From Pseudoalteromonas peptidolytica (GTDB lineage: Bacteria; Pseudomonadota; Gammaproteobacteria; Enterobacterales; Alteromonadaceae), in contig NZ_WEHZ01000030.1 of assembly GCF_012641745.1 (NCBI RefSeq), forward strand, positions 1 to 64,000: a DNA stretch of 64,000 nucleotides. The letters are read 5' to 3'. How positions within the stretch are numbered: position 1 is the first letter of the stretch; each line of letters starts with the position of its first letter. The notes below the pieces were generated by a model, which saw nothing but the letters and a program-made list of their open reading frames with translations, searched no databases and was not told the DNA's origin. Shown one piece after another: positions 1 to 7,530 of this stretch. The position numbers and the translations under genes are program-made.

Positions 1-88
1 TTGAAGACTACAACGTTGATAGGCGAGATGTGGAAGTGCTGTGAGGCATTAAGCTAACTCGTACTAATTACCCGTGAGGCTTAACCAT
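1..88 (+). rRNA. rrl: 23S ribosomal RNA, 3' end (partial)
   Basis: The first ~88 bases match the conserved 3' terminus of bacterial 23S rRNA: a GATAGGCGAGATGTGGAAG block, then a GCTAACTCGTACTAATTACC block, then GTGAGGCTTAACCAT. The gene begins left of the window. A 5S gene follows about 110 bp downstream on the same strand, the usual 16S-23S-5S order. The exact 3' end is estimated. The 23S-5S spacer (about 89-200) is AT-rich and shows no tRNA. Confidence 0.95.
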
Positions 89-200
89 ACAACGCCAAAG
101 TGGTTTAGCGACAGAAGTTAATAGACTAAAGTAGACAAAGAATTTAATAGCTTTTTCCAGATTTATATTAATGAAGGATACTTCATTAATGAACAGAATT

Positions 201-315
201 TCCTGATGACCATAGCGTTTTGGAACCACCTGACCCCATGCCGAACTCAGAAGTGAAACAAAACAGCGTCGATGATAGTGTGGGCTTCCCATGTGAAAGT
301 AGAACATCGTCAGGG
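201..315 (+). rRNA. rrf: 5S ribosomal RNA
   Basis: A ~115-nt sequence with the universal 5S core (CACCTGACCCCATGCCGAAC, then CTCAGAAGTGAAAC, then ATGATAGTGTGGGCTTCCC, then GTGAAAGTAGAACATCG). The ends CCTGATGA and CGTCAGG pair to form helix I, with a G-U pair, and this sets the boundaries to within a few bases. It lies directly downstream of the 23S end and is followed by a terminator. Confidence 0.95.
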
Positions 316-326
316 CCTTATTAGAG

Positions 327-356
327 AAAGCCCGATTCGAGAGAGTCGGGCTTTTT
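327..356 (+). terminator. rRNA operon terminator
   Basis: An inverted repeat, AAAGCCCGATTC / GAGTCGGGCTTT (one mismatch, short GAGA loop), is followed by a T-run. It sits 12 bases after the 5S gene, so it is the expected intrinsic terminator of the rRNA operon. Confidence 0.85.
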
Positions 357-457
357 TGCGTTTGAAGTAAAGTACTTCCATGTAGTATCTCCCCTTCACG
401 CGTCCTTGCGCTCATTTCCTCGAACTGCGAAGCGGTGCTTCGGTTTCTCGTCACCCA

Positions 458-579
458 AACTCAGAAGTGAAACAAAACAGCCGAAGGCGAGCCCCGCGAA
501 GGGTCGGCCCCGGTCAATGATAGTGTGGGCTTCCCATGTGAAAGTAGAACATCCTACTTCGTAGCGAGCCAGGGCCTTA
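458..579 (+). pseudogene. Broken 5S rRNA copy with two GC-rich insertions
   Basis: Bases 458-481 repeat 5S positions 244-267 exactly, bases 517-553 repeat 272-308 exactly (37 nt), and 570-579 repeats the CAGGGCCTTA after the 5S. Between these identical blocks are a 31-nt GC-rich insertion (482-512) and a 16-nt insertion (554-569, with CTACTTCGTAG at its start). The 5' half of 5S is missing; unrelated sequence with a GCGAAG/CTTCGG palindrome (about 425-445) takes its place. It cannot make a normal 5S rRNA. The exact identity of the retained blocks suggests recent duplication or gene conversion with the functional 5S. Confidence 0.75.
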
Positions 580-646
580 TAAAAGGCCGATTAACCGCAT
601 TCATCCATGAATCTAATCGACATTAGTGCATCCATGTACGTCAAAC

Positions 647-674
647 CCGTTGCAGCAATGCGACGGTTTTTTTT
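647..674 (+). terminator. Intrinsic terminator after the broken 5S copy
   Basis: Stem CCGTTGCA / TGCGACGG (one mismatch) with a GCAA tetraloop, followed by eight Ts. It ends the region holding the broken 5S copy and differs in sequence from the terminator at 327-356. It may be the second terminator of the rRNA operon or a relic of another operon's end. Confidence 0.7.
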
Positions 675-717
675 GCTATGTGGGATTTGAAAAGAAAACC
701 TCACAAGATAATCAACA

Positions 718-794
718 CCTCGCGAGGTAAACTCGCTCCCACCAGGACACCACCATAGTGCTGCACTGGTAGGAGGCGGCTTACCCGCCGAGCT
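718..794 (+). repeat. REP-like inverted pair (REPIN), copy 1
   Basis: Two short palindromic units in opposite orientation: 718-742 (complement reads TGGGAGCGAGTTTACCTCGC) and 768-794 (GGTAGGAGGCGGCTTACCCG plus CCGAGCT). Each unit forms a small stem around a TTTACC or CTTACC centre, and the two can pair with each other. The core resembles the GTAGGAGCGGG...CCCGCGA REP sequences known from pseudomonads. A second pair lies at 841-913. Confidence 0.7.
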
Positions 795-840
795 GTTGGG
801 TCTATCAAACAAAAAGAATAAAACATCCAACTTTGCAACA

Positions 841-913
841 TCGCGAGGTAAACGCTCCCACTACAACATCAACAAGGTGCAGCACTGGTAGGAGGCGGTT
901 TACCCGCCGAGCT
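841..913 (+). repeat. REP-like inverted pair (REPIN), copy 2
   Basis: Same architecture as the copy at 718-794: a left unit at 841-860 (TCGCGAGGTAAACGCTCCCA) and a right unit at 886-913 (GGTAGGAGGCGGTTTACCCG plus CCGAGCTG). The spacer differs between copies while the right arm is almost identical, so the two are diverged copies of one mobile-type repeat. The left arm has lost two bases relative to copy 1. No gene is visible from 360 to 1054. Confidence 0.7.
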
Positions 914-1054
914 GTGCATCTGTACGACAGAAGAAATAGTAGGCTGTTCTTATTGTATTTTTGCTGGTGTGATCAACTATTCGGTTTTATGTAATAAGGG
1001 CTACATGGAAGGGCTAATTAACGATATGATTGACTAAAAACAGAGGGACTTAGT

Positions 1055-1240
1055 GTGTCATTTCATTTAATTGCGCTATTAGTTATATTTGCACTGTTTG
1101 GTACTTCAGCCACTTACCTAATTCGTTTTATGTACAGCTACTGGGTGAAAAAGCGGCTCGAAGTAAAGTACATTATCAATGCAAGTATTTGTGGGCTTTT
1201 AGTCATGCTTGTTTCTGTGATCAGTGAACTTGCACGATGA
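1055..1240 (+). CDS. Small membrane protein, unknown function
   Basis: A 61-residue protein with a GTG start (1055) placed behind an AGAGGG ribosome-binding site at 1041-1046. It has two hydrophobic segments, about residues 4-25 and 40-58, separated by a basic stretch (YWVKKRLEVKY), so it should sit in the inner membrane as a hairpin. I do not recognise the family. It runs toward the two lipoprotein genes on the other strand, with 17 bases between stops. The good start signal and the membrane pattern argue that it is real. Confidence 0.5.
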   Translation: MSFHLIALLVIFALFGTSATYLIRFMYSYWVKKRLEVKYIINASICGLLVMLVSVISELAR

Positions 1241-1257
1241 TTTAAGCACTTGTCAGT

Positions 1258-1638
1258 TTAAAGTGGTACTGCTTGGCAAGTGTTGGCAATACATAGTGTT
1301 TGCACTGGCATCACTGGCTCACAACTCACCGCTGGTGTTTTTTCTTCGTTATCCAGCTTTTCTTGTCTGGTAATATTGGCGACGACTTTTTCAATTTCTT
1401 GTTCATTGGTATGTTTGGTCGAATAAATTATATATTCTCTTGGACCCCCACATGTCAATCGCTCACCTATACCGACCACTTTACATTGGTAGCTTGCATC
1501 ACACTTAATACTAGCTCTGATATCTGAGAGCGTATATTGGCTATCTAGGCTACTTGTTACACTAGTTGATGTCATTTCACAGCCAGGTAGCACTATAAGG
1601 AGTGCACTGATGCAAGTGAGAGAGATAGCTAACTTCAT
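1258..1638 (-). CDS. Lipoprotein, paralogue of the upstream gene
   Basis: A 126-residue protein with a lipoprotein signal peptide ending in the lipobox LPGC (Cys20), so it is probably anchored in the envelope. An AGAGGC ribosome-binding site precedes the ATG. The middle part (CKVVGIGERLTCGGPREYII, then YSTKHTNEQEIEKV) aligns with the 1648-2148 product (CKVIAVGARACGGPSSYLVY, then STKSANEKQV), including the CGGP motif and several cysteines. The two genes lie head to tail 9 bases apart and look like a tandem duplication in one operon. Function is unknown. Confidence 0.75.
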   Translation of the reverse strand: MKLAISLTCISALLIVLPGCEMTSTSVTSSLDSQYTLSDIRASIKCDASYQCKVVGIGERLTCGGPREYIIYSTKHTNEQEIEKVVANITRQEKLDNEEKTPAVSCEPVMPVQTLCIANTCQAVPL

Positions 1639-1647
1639 TAATTGCCT

Positions 1648-2148
1648 CTAGTATGCAGAATGGTTCTTTTGGAGTTTAACACATTTATTTTCAACGCATT
1701 GTGTTGCCGGTTCAATTAAATGCTGACAGATACTCATCATTTGATTTTGCTTATTAAAAGCACGCTCAAGCTTTGTGATTTGATCCGCTAACTGCATTAC
1801 TTGTTTTTCATTCGCAGACTTTGTTGAATACACCAAATAAGAAGAAGGGCCGCCGCAGGCTCGAGCGCCAACTGCGATCACTTTGCATTGTGTATTAGTA
1901 TCGCAACTTTTGTCAGCACTTACGCCTTCTAGTGATTGTTTGTAGGCGGCAATATCTGAACTATCTAGTTTTTGGCTGTCTACTTGGATGGCTAAGTTTG
2001 TCTCTTTGGGTTTTTTATCTTCAGCTTGTAGCCCGCTCTGCGGCTGTGCGTTAGTGGTATTTTGCGTTGTTACATCTTTTTTAATTGCTTCTCCCTGGCA
2101 GCCAAATAATAAAAATGTAACCAGTAAGGTGGGGATCATTTTGTTCAT
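1648..2148 (-). CDS. Lipoprotein with CGGP-type cysteine-rich domain
   Basis: A 166-residue protein with a lipobox-type signal peptide (LLFGC, Cys17). A Ser/Thr/Gln-rich linker (about residues 20-75) leads to a C-terminal domain with at least six cysteines around ARACGGPSSYLVYSTK. GAGGAGAG precedes the ATG. The domain is repeated in the next gene (1258-1638), but this copy has the longer linker. The cysteine spacing suggests disulfides in the periplasm. I recognise the motif as recurring in bacterial lipoproteins but cannot name a function. Confidence 0.75.
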   Translation of the reverse strand: MNKMIPTLLVTFLLFGCQGEAIKKDVTTQNTTNAQPQSGLQAEDKKPKETNLAIQVDSQKLDSSDIAAYKQSLEGVSADKSCDTNTQCKVIAVGARACGGPSSYLVYSTKSANEKQVMQLADQITKLERAFNKQNQMMSICQHLIEPATQCVENKCVKLQKNHSAY

Positions 2149-2244
2149 TATATGCTCTCCTCATGTTTGCTAATTAAACTACGCAAGTCCTTGAGGAATA
2201 GCAAGCTCAACAGCCTGTATCCTTACAGGCTGAAAAGGATTTAT

Positions 2245-3621
2245 TTATAAACCGCCTTTGGTAAGTTTGTTCGGGTCAAGTAATGACTTGAGCTCAGCTT
2301 CACTCAGATCGGTTTGCTCCGCAGCCACCTCGATGATAGGGCGACCTTCTTTGTATGCTAGTTTGGCTATTTGTGCTGCTTTTTCATACCCGATCACAGG
2401 GTTCAGTGCAGTCACAAGGATCGGATTTTTTGCCAGAGCTTTTTGAATATTTACTTCATTAACTGTGAAGCTGGCAACGGCTTTATCAGCTAGAAGTCGT
2501 GCTGTGTTTGAGAGAATTTCGATACTCTGTAATACATTCAATGCAATCACTGGCAGCATCACATTTAGCTCAAAGTTACCAGATTGCCCAGCAACACTGA
2601 TTGTGGCGTCATTACCTATCACTTGAGCACTGGCCATTGCTGCTGCTTCTGGAATAACGGGGTTTACTTTTCCTGGCATAATGGAAGAGCCGGGTTGGAG
2701 CGCCTCAAGCTCAATTTCACCTAATCCAGCAAGGGGACCAGAATTCATCCAGCGTAAATCGTTAGCGATTTTCATTTGCGCCACGGCAAAAGTTTTAAGT
2801 TGTCCAGAAAGTCCCACAATCGCGTCTTGTGAACCGATATGGTAAAAAAAGTTACTGCCTTGGCTAAATCGGATCCCGATGTTAGTGCTCAGGTTTTGGC
2901 TAAATAATTTCGCGAACTGTGGATCGGCATTAATACCTGTGCCTACCGCCGTTCCACCTTGACCTAACTCGTACACTTTTTCTAATGAATGAACAATTCC
3001 CTGACAAGCGTTGTCTACTTGCGCTTGCCAGCCACTTAATGCCTGTGCGAATGTCACAGGCATTGCGTCCATTAGATGAGTTCGGCCGGTTTTGACATGA
3101 TGACCGACTTGTTCTGCTTTTTGTTCAATACTACGAGATAAGTGTTTTAGTGCGGGTAATAGGTCATATACAGCAGTAATTGCACTACTGACATGAATGG
3201 CTGTTGGTATCACATCATTCGAGCTTTGACCCATATTAACATCGTCATTAGGGTGTACAGTCAGTCCGCTAAGTTGTGAGGCTAATGTGGCTATCACCTC
3301 ATTGGCATTCATATTTGAACTGGTGCCAGAACCAGTCTGAAAGACATCAACTGGGAATTGATCTAAGTGTTTGCCATCAATTAGCTGTTGGCAGGCAGTC
3401 ACTATTGCTTTTGCTTTGTCACTTGGTAAATGGCCAAGGGATTGGTTGGTTTCAGCTGCAGCTTGTTTGATGTAGGCCAGCGCTTTGATAAAGCTACTTG
3501 GCATGGTGATACCACTAATAGGAAAGTTGTTTACTGCACGCTGTGTTTGCGCCTTGTAGAGCGCATGCTCTGGAACATCTAGTGTTCCCATACTATCGGA
3601 TTCTTGACGAAAAGTAGTCAT
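2245..3621 (-). CDS. fumC: Fumarate hydratase, class II (iron-independent)
   Basis: A 458-residue enzyme converting fumarate to L-malate in the TCA cycle. The length and the fumarase/aspartase signature GSSIMPGKVNP (about residues 310-325) identify class II fumarase, which needs no iron-sulfur cluster. Other family blocks are visible: GSGTSSNMNANEV near residue 100 and GRTHLMDAMP near residue 150. TAGGAGC precedes the ATG. It follows the fagA-like gene with an 8-base gap, so the two are probably cotranscribed from the promoter carrying the Fur box at 4010-4054. In Pseudomonas aeruginosa fumC is likewise in a Fur-controlled fagA-fumC operon, replacing Fe-S fumarase under iron limitation. Confidence 0.97.
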   Translation of the reverse strand: MTTFRQESDSMGTLDVPEHALYKAQTQRAVNNFPISGITMPSSFIKALAYIKQAAAETNQSLGHLPSDKAKAIVTACQQLIDGKHLDQFPVDVFQTGSGTSSNMNANEVIATLASQLSGLTVHPNDDVNMGQSSNDVIPTAIHVSSAITAVYDLLPALKHLSRSIEQKAEQVGHHVKTGRTHLMDAMPVTFAQALSGWQAQVDNACQGIVHSLEKVYELGQGGTAVGTGINADPQFAKLFSQNLSTNIGIRFSQGSNFFYHIGSQDAIVGLSGQLKTFAVAQMKIANDLRWMNSGPLAGLGEIELEALQPGSSIMPGKVNPVIPEAAAMASAQVIGNDATISVAGQSGNFELNVMLPVIALNVLQSIEILSNTARLLADKAVASFTVNEVNIQKALAKNPILVTALNPVIGYEKAAQIAKLAYKEGRPIIEVAAEQTDLSEAELKSLLDPNKLTKGGL

Positions 3622-3629
3622 CGTTGCTC

Positions 3630-4001
3630 CTAATAAAAAGGGTTAAACTGCTGGCAGGTTTGGCACGCATCTCGCTGGAGCTTAAGAAATTGCTGCGACG
3701 AAGTATGGTGATGTTTATAAAACCGTTTTAATGCCAGCAAAGGCTTGAATAATTGATCCATACATTGCTTACGTATGGCTGTATCAACGAGAGGATCGGC
3801 AATCTGCTCTAATAGCTCAGATAATGTATTTCTGAGATAAAACTCTTGCAGCAGCGGGTTATTGTGGCGCTCATACCATTTAGCCATGTCTATTCCTGCT
3901 GAGATATATTCAGCAACTAAGAGCGGGGCCTCTAGTTGTGGCCGCTGGCAGTGGCGATTAAGCTTCGCACGGTAAGTCTGTAATAAAGTAGCAAGCTGCA
4001 T
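3630..4001 (-). CDS. FagA-like protein (Fur-associated)
   Basis: A 123-residue soluble, mostly helical protein. The open frame extends to an ATG at 4040, but those first 13 codons lie inside the 45-bp palindrome and Fur box, so I take the internal ATG at 4001 as the start. Neither start has a strong ribosome-binding site. The position just before fumC and behind a Fur box matches fagA of the P. aeruginosa fagA-fumC-orfX-sodA operon, and the segment KQCMDQLFKPLLALKRFY fits what I recall of FagA. The function of FagA itself is not established. Two C-terminal cysteines (CQTC) could bind metal. Confidence 0.6.
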   Translation of the reverse strand: MQLATLLQTYRAKLNRHCQRPQLEAPLLVAEYISAGIDMAKWYERHNNPLLQEFYLRNTLSELLEQIADPLVDTAIRKQCMDQLFKPLLALKRFYKHHHTSSQQFLKLQRDACQTCQQFNPFY

Positions 4002-4009
4002 AGATACAA

Positions 4010-4054
4010 AACCAAACGATGTAATGATAACAATTATCATTACATCGTTTGGTT
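4010..4054 (-). promoter_or_regulatory. Fur box inside a 45-bp palindrome
   Basis: Two perfect 21-base arms (AACCAAACGATGTAATGATA plus A, and its complement) flank a CAA centre. The core TGATAAC-A-ATTATCA differs by one base from the 7-1-7 Fur consensus TGATAAT-N-ATTATCA. On the minus strand a candidate -35 (TTGAAT, about 4060-4065) lies 16 bases before TAATGA, so Fur would cover the -10 region of the fagA-like/fumC promoter. Iron repression is inferred. Confidence 0.75.
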
Positions 4055-4080
4055 AGCAATTCAAGCTTTTGTATTTACCC

Positions 4081-4100
4081 TACCAAACTTGAGTTTGGTA
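4081..4100. promoter_or_regulatory. Inverted repeat upstream of the Fur-box promoter
   Basis: TACCAAACT-TG-AGTTTGGTA is a perfect 9-bp inverted repeat with a 2-bp centre, 26 bp upstream of the larger palindrome. Both share an ACCAAAC half-site. It could be a second operator for the fagA-like/fumC promoter. No poly-T follows, so a terminator is less likely. Confidence 0.4.
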
Positions 4101-4150
4101 TTCAGCATAGCAGCTCACTATGAGTCTGAAATGAATTTAAAAAGTGAGTG

Positions 4151-4333
4151 TTAATTATAACCAAGGAGATACTGCTGTTCGGAATGTTCTTTTTCTTGCT
4201 CTTCAAGCTGCATAAGATTAGCGACTTCTTGCCGATAGGCGCGGCTTTTGGTGAACGCGTTTTTTCGCTGCTTCAGGACAAGTCCTTCGCTTTTTAGTTG
4301 GCTAGGCATTTGGGTGATCTCTGAAATTTTCAT
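4151..4333 (-). CDS. Small charged protein, unknown function
   Basis: A 60-residue, highly charged, probably helical protein without signal or membrane segment (KISEITQMPSQLKSEGL at the start, then a KQRKNAFTKSRAYRQE stretch). It has a strong AGGAG ribosome-binding site (TAAGAGGAGAAGCG before the ATG), the best support that it is real. It stands alone between the Fur-box region and the divergent methyltransferase gene. I do not recognise it. Confidence 0.55.
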   Translation of the reverse strand: MKISEITQMPSQLKSEGLVLKQRKNAFTKSRAYRQEVANLMQLEEQEKEHSEQQYLLGYN

Positions 4334-4499
4334 GCTCGCTTCTCCTCTTAGTACTCTTTAAACTTAGCAGAAGTCGTACCAAAATAAATTTCTTTCTGAG
4401 TTTTAATCATTTAGTGAAACTTTGGGCTATTTACCTTGCAATTAATATAAAGGCTTGCCTCAATGAGGCGCATAATTTGATCAAAATAGTGCAAACGAG

Positions 4500-5090
4500 A
4501 TGACAAAACCTTACTCTCAAGCGTGTGAAAACAATAAACATCCGATTTTAGAAAAGCTTACTCCTTATCTAAGCAAGCCTTTGGAAGTCCTAGAGATAGG
4601 CTCTGGTACGGGTCAGCATGCAGTGCACTTTGCTGCGGCATTACCGCATTTAATATGGCAAACAGCAGATAGAGAGGTCAATCACGCTGGTATTTATGCG
4701 TGGCTGGATGACGCTGAGCTTGAAAATGTTTTACCGCCATTGGCGCTAGACTTACACCATGGGTGGCCTATTAATCAGCGTTATGATGTGATTTATACCG
4801 CTAATACCTTGCACATTGTGTCATCAACCCTCGTGGAACGTTTAATCACTGGAGTAGGACAACACCTTAAAGAAAGCGGCTACCTGATAGTTTATGGGCC
4901 GTTTAATTATCAAGGCGAATTTACCAGCGAAAGTAATCGAGAGTTTGATGCCTATCTAAAGTCGCAAGACCAGAATAGTGGTATTCGCGATCAAGAATGG
5001 GTATTGGCGCTTGCTAAAGAGCAAGGACTTACACTACAGCAAGACTATGCGATGCCGGCTAATAATCGCTTATTGGTGTTTAAACGGTAG
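4500..5090 (+). CDS. SAM-dependent methyltransferase, DUF938 family
   Basis: A 196-residue class I methyltransferase-fold protein. The N-terminal SQACENNKHPIL signature is characteristic of the DUF938 family, and LEVLEIGSGTGQHAVHFA (about residues 29-46) is the SAM-binding motif I. A second conserved part, YDVIYTANTLHI, corresponds to motif IV. The substrate is not known for the family. The ATG at 4500 aligns with the family N-terminus. The 3' end overlaps the convergent DUF482 gene by 21 bases. Confidence 0.85.
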   Translation: MTKPYSQACENNKHPILEKLTPYLSKPLEVLEIGSGTGQHAVHFAAALPHLIWQTADREVNHAGIYAWLDDAELENVLPPLALDLHHGWPINQRYDVIYTANTLHIVSSTLVERLITGVGQHLKESGYLIVYGPFNYQGEFTSESNREFDAYLKSQDQNSGIRDQEWVLALAKEQGLTLQQDYAMPANNRLLVFKR

Positions 5091-6200
5091 CTTTGCTTGG
5101 CACTCGATAAAGTAATGCTCGAGTGCATCAGCTTCGCGCTTGGTAAAGTCTTCAAGCGCCTGCTGAAAGTCAGGTTGAAATAAGCGGTGATACGATTGCC
5201 TCCACACCGGCTCAAAGCCCCTCACCAGCTTATGCTCACCCTGAGCACCGGCATCAAAGACTGCAAGTTGGTTGGCAATGGCGTACTCTATACCTTGATA
5301 GTAACACAGCTCAAAGTGCAAAAAGTCGTAACTATCCTCAATCGCGCCCCAATAGCGACCATACAAGGTGTCACTATCCACAAGGTATAAACTAGTGGCA
5401 ATAATGTCGTGGTTTAAGTAGGCACAGCAAAGGCGAAACTTATCTGGCATTGAGGTGATAACTTGCTGGAAAAAGTCGCGCGAGAGATAGCCTTGGTGTC
5501 GTGAGCGTTTAAGGTAGGTAAGTTGGTAGCTGAGAAAAAAGGCATCGAGCTGTGCTGTGCTTATTTCTTTGCCATCAATCCAACTGATATTAATACTTTG
5601 GGCAGTCACGGCTTGGCGTTCTTTTGTGACCATTTTACGCTTTCTTGATGTGAGTTGCGCGAGAAAATCTTCGAACCCTGCGTAACCTTTATTGTGCCAA
5701 TGGAATTGTACATTGCGGCGCATCGTTAAATGACTTTGAGCGAGTAAGTCGCTTTGTTGACAAAAATTAATATGGACGCCACTAATACCCAGTGGAGCGA
5801 GGCTCGTGAGCGTCGCGTTAATATATTCAAGTAGATCAGCAGAGGGTGCTTTAGTTAAGATTCTTGGTCCCTGCGTGGGCGTAAAGGGGACGCCACACAG
5901 CCATTTAGGATAATAATCTACTCCATGACGCTCGTAGGCTTCAGCAAAAGCCCAATCAAAAACGTACTCGCCATAAGAGTGCGATTTAATATAACCTGGC
6001 AAAATCGCAATTAACTCACCTTGGCGTTCAATCATTAGATGATGAGGTATCCAGCCCGTTTCTTTGCTGGTGCAGCCGCTTAACTCTAATGCAAGCAGCC
6101 ACTCGTAACTTGTAAATACATGTGGTGGTGAAACACGTTCCCACTGCGCTTCTGTCACTTCTGTCAGAGAATGAATAAATCTGTGTTGGTACTCAGTCAT
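5070..6200 (-). CDS. DUF482 / FemAB-like GNAT-fold protein
   Basis: A 376-residue protein of the DUF482 family, which has a double GNAT (FemAB-like) fold and is often labelled a peptidoglycan biosynthesis protein, although its substrate is unproven. Recognisable parts are the N-terminal FTSYEWLLALELSG, YYPKWLCGVPFTPTQGPRIL near residue 100, RKRKMVTKERQAV near the middle, and FDAGAQGEHKLVRGFEP near the C-terminus. A longer TTG frame (6236) exists, but the ATG at 6200 is preferred. It overlaps the end of the upstream hydrolase gene by 8 bases, suggesting translational coupling. Confidence 0.85.
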   Translation of the reverse strand: MTEYQHRFIHSLTEVTEAQWERVSPPHVFTSYEWLLALELSGCTSKETGWIPHHLMIERQGELIAILPGYIKSHSYGEYVFDWAFAEAYERHGVDYYPKWLCGVPFTPTQGPRILTKAPSADLLEYINATLTSLAPLGISGVHINFCQQSDLLAQSHLTMRRNVQFHWHNKGYAGFEDFLAQLTSRKRKMVTKERQAVTAQSINISWIDGKEISTAQLDAFFLSYQLTYLKRSRHQGYLSRDFFQQVITSMPDKFRLCCAYLNHDIIATSLYLVDSDTLYGRYWGAIEDSYDFLHFELCYYQGIEYAIANQLAVFDAGAQGEHKLVRGFEPVWRQSYHRLFQPDFQQALEDFTKREADALEHYFIECQAKLPFKHQ

Positions 6201-7467
6201 TGTGGCCGTCAAAAAATGCGAGCAGTGCTTGCTCAAAGTTGCTGTAATCAGGGTTAAATGTGATCCGTGCCAAAGGTTTGTGTTGTTTCATGTTTTCTTC
6301 GTGACGCTCACCAAAATGGACAGTTTTACCAGTGCGGCAGTTAACGAAGGCTTGGTCTTTTAAGTGGTAACTGGTGCAGTTACGATAAGGACCTTTTTGG
6401 CCATAAAAAATATGATCAGGTGGCTGTAAAATACCAATATGAGACATATCGATAATGTTGTCGGCTCTCACGCTCCGATAATTCACACCCAGCTTAGTCG
6501 ATGGCGTTTCCGAGTAGATAAATTGGGTCAATGCTGACTTAGGTTGCCACTTTTCGAGTAACTTTGCCGTTGCATGATTGTCTATAGTGGTATCAACATC
6601 GCTATAGCTGATGAACATCGGTACATTTGGCAAAGTAGAGAGTGATTTGAGTGGTGCCATAGCCTGATGGGCCAACGTTGCGCCATGCCACGGGAAAGAT
6701 TCATATTTGGCGAAATCCAAATCAGCGTCTTCATCTATCCAATTGACAAATGGCACGTAATCAATCCATTTGGCGAGCCAACCATTCTTATTATGTGGCT
6801 CTGTAGCGGGAGAGATCAGTGCAACAGCTTCTAAATTATTGGGCTTATGCTTCGCTATGCTACTAAGCATCAAAGCGGCACCTGTAGAATAGCCAAGTAC
6901 GGAAAAATGCGTAAAATCTTTGCTCGTCTGTGAAATGGCATAATCTGTATGTGCTTGCCAATCGTCGATATCGACTTCGGTTAAATCACTCGCTGCGGTG
7001 GCGTGACCTGGCAATAACATGGTTCTGACATTGTATCCTGCTTCATAGAGCGCTGCTGCGAGATAGTGAAAAGTAAAAGGAGAGTCAGTTAGCCCATGGA
7101 TAAGCAGCACAGCCTTATCTTTGTTGCCATGGTCAAGTGTAAATGGCGCAATCAGATCACTTACCTTCGGGTTTGTAAGATTCAGCAATCTTGCTGTCGG
7201 TGTCATTAACGGGCATGGTAGTGCGGCGCGAGGATTGCGATTTTCAATAACTGCTTTGGTCGAGCGAATATAATCGTCAAAGCTAGTTATATTCGTTATA
7301 TCAATAGTGACAGGACCTTTATCAATTGCTTCACGAAATAACCCTGATGCTTTGCTTTTGGTGAATAGCGACATATCACTTACTTGGGTTGTGCAATCTT
7401 GGGCAATGGCCAAAGGTGAAACAAGCAAGCTACAAGCTAGTACTGTGGAGGTGAAGTAGTGACGCAT
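6193..7467 (-). CDS. Exported alpha/beta hydrolase (lipase/esterase-like)
   Basis: A 424-residue serine hydrolase with a signal peptide (MRHYFTSTVLACSLLVSPLA, cleaved near AIA-QD). The oxyanion segment LLIHGLTDSPF and nucleophile elbow GYSTGAA give the alpha/beta-hydrolase fold, and an SHIGIL segment near the C-terminus probably supplies the catalytic His. The ATG at 7467 is chosen over the longer frame because AAAGGAT precedes it and the signal peptide starts there. It is cotranscribed with the DUF482 gene. The substrate is unknown. It is adjacent to, but oriented away from, the PrnB/kynureninase-like unit. Confidence 0.8.
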   Translation of the reverse strand: MRHYFTSTVLACSLLVSPLAIAQDCTTQVSDMSLFTKSKASGLFREAIDKGPVTIDITNITSFDDYIRSTKAVIENRNPRAALPCPLMTPTARLLNLTNPKVSDLIAPFTLDHGNKDKAVLLIHGLTDSPFTFHYLAAALYEAGYNVRTMLLPGHATAASDLTEVDIDDWQAHTDYAISQTSKDFTHFSVLGYSTGAALMLSSIAKHKPNNLEAVALISPATEPHNKNGWLAKWIDYVPFVNWIDEDADLDFAKYESFPWHGATLAHQAMAPLKSLSTLPNVPMFISYSDVDTTIDNHATAKLLEKWQPKSALTQFIYSETPSTKLGVNYRSVRADNIIDMSHIGILQPPDHIFYGQKGPYRNCTSYHLKDQAFVNCRTGKTVHFGERHEENMKQHKPLARITFNPDYSNFEQALLAFFDGHND

Positions 7468-7530
7468 ATTCAATCCTTTTAAGCTATAGGTTTGAAGCAG
7501 TATAGCGAGATCACGTGACAATAAAAACGC

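Noticed and set aside
68..454. 128-codon minus-strand open frame over the rRNA end
   Set aside because: It runs antisense through the 23S end, the 5S gene and its terminator and has no ribosome-binding site or protein-like features.
591..830. 79-codon minus-strand open frame
   Set aside because: It is made of terminator and REP-like repeat sequence, and its composition is not protein-like.
6201..6236. TTG start for the DUF482 protein
   Set aside because: The ATG at 6200 is closer to the family start and the extension adds no recognisable residues.
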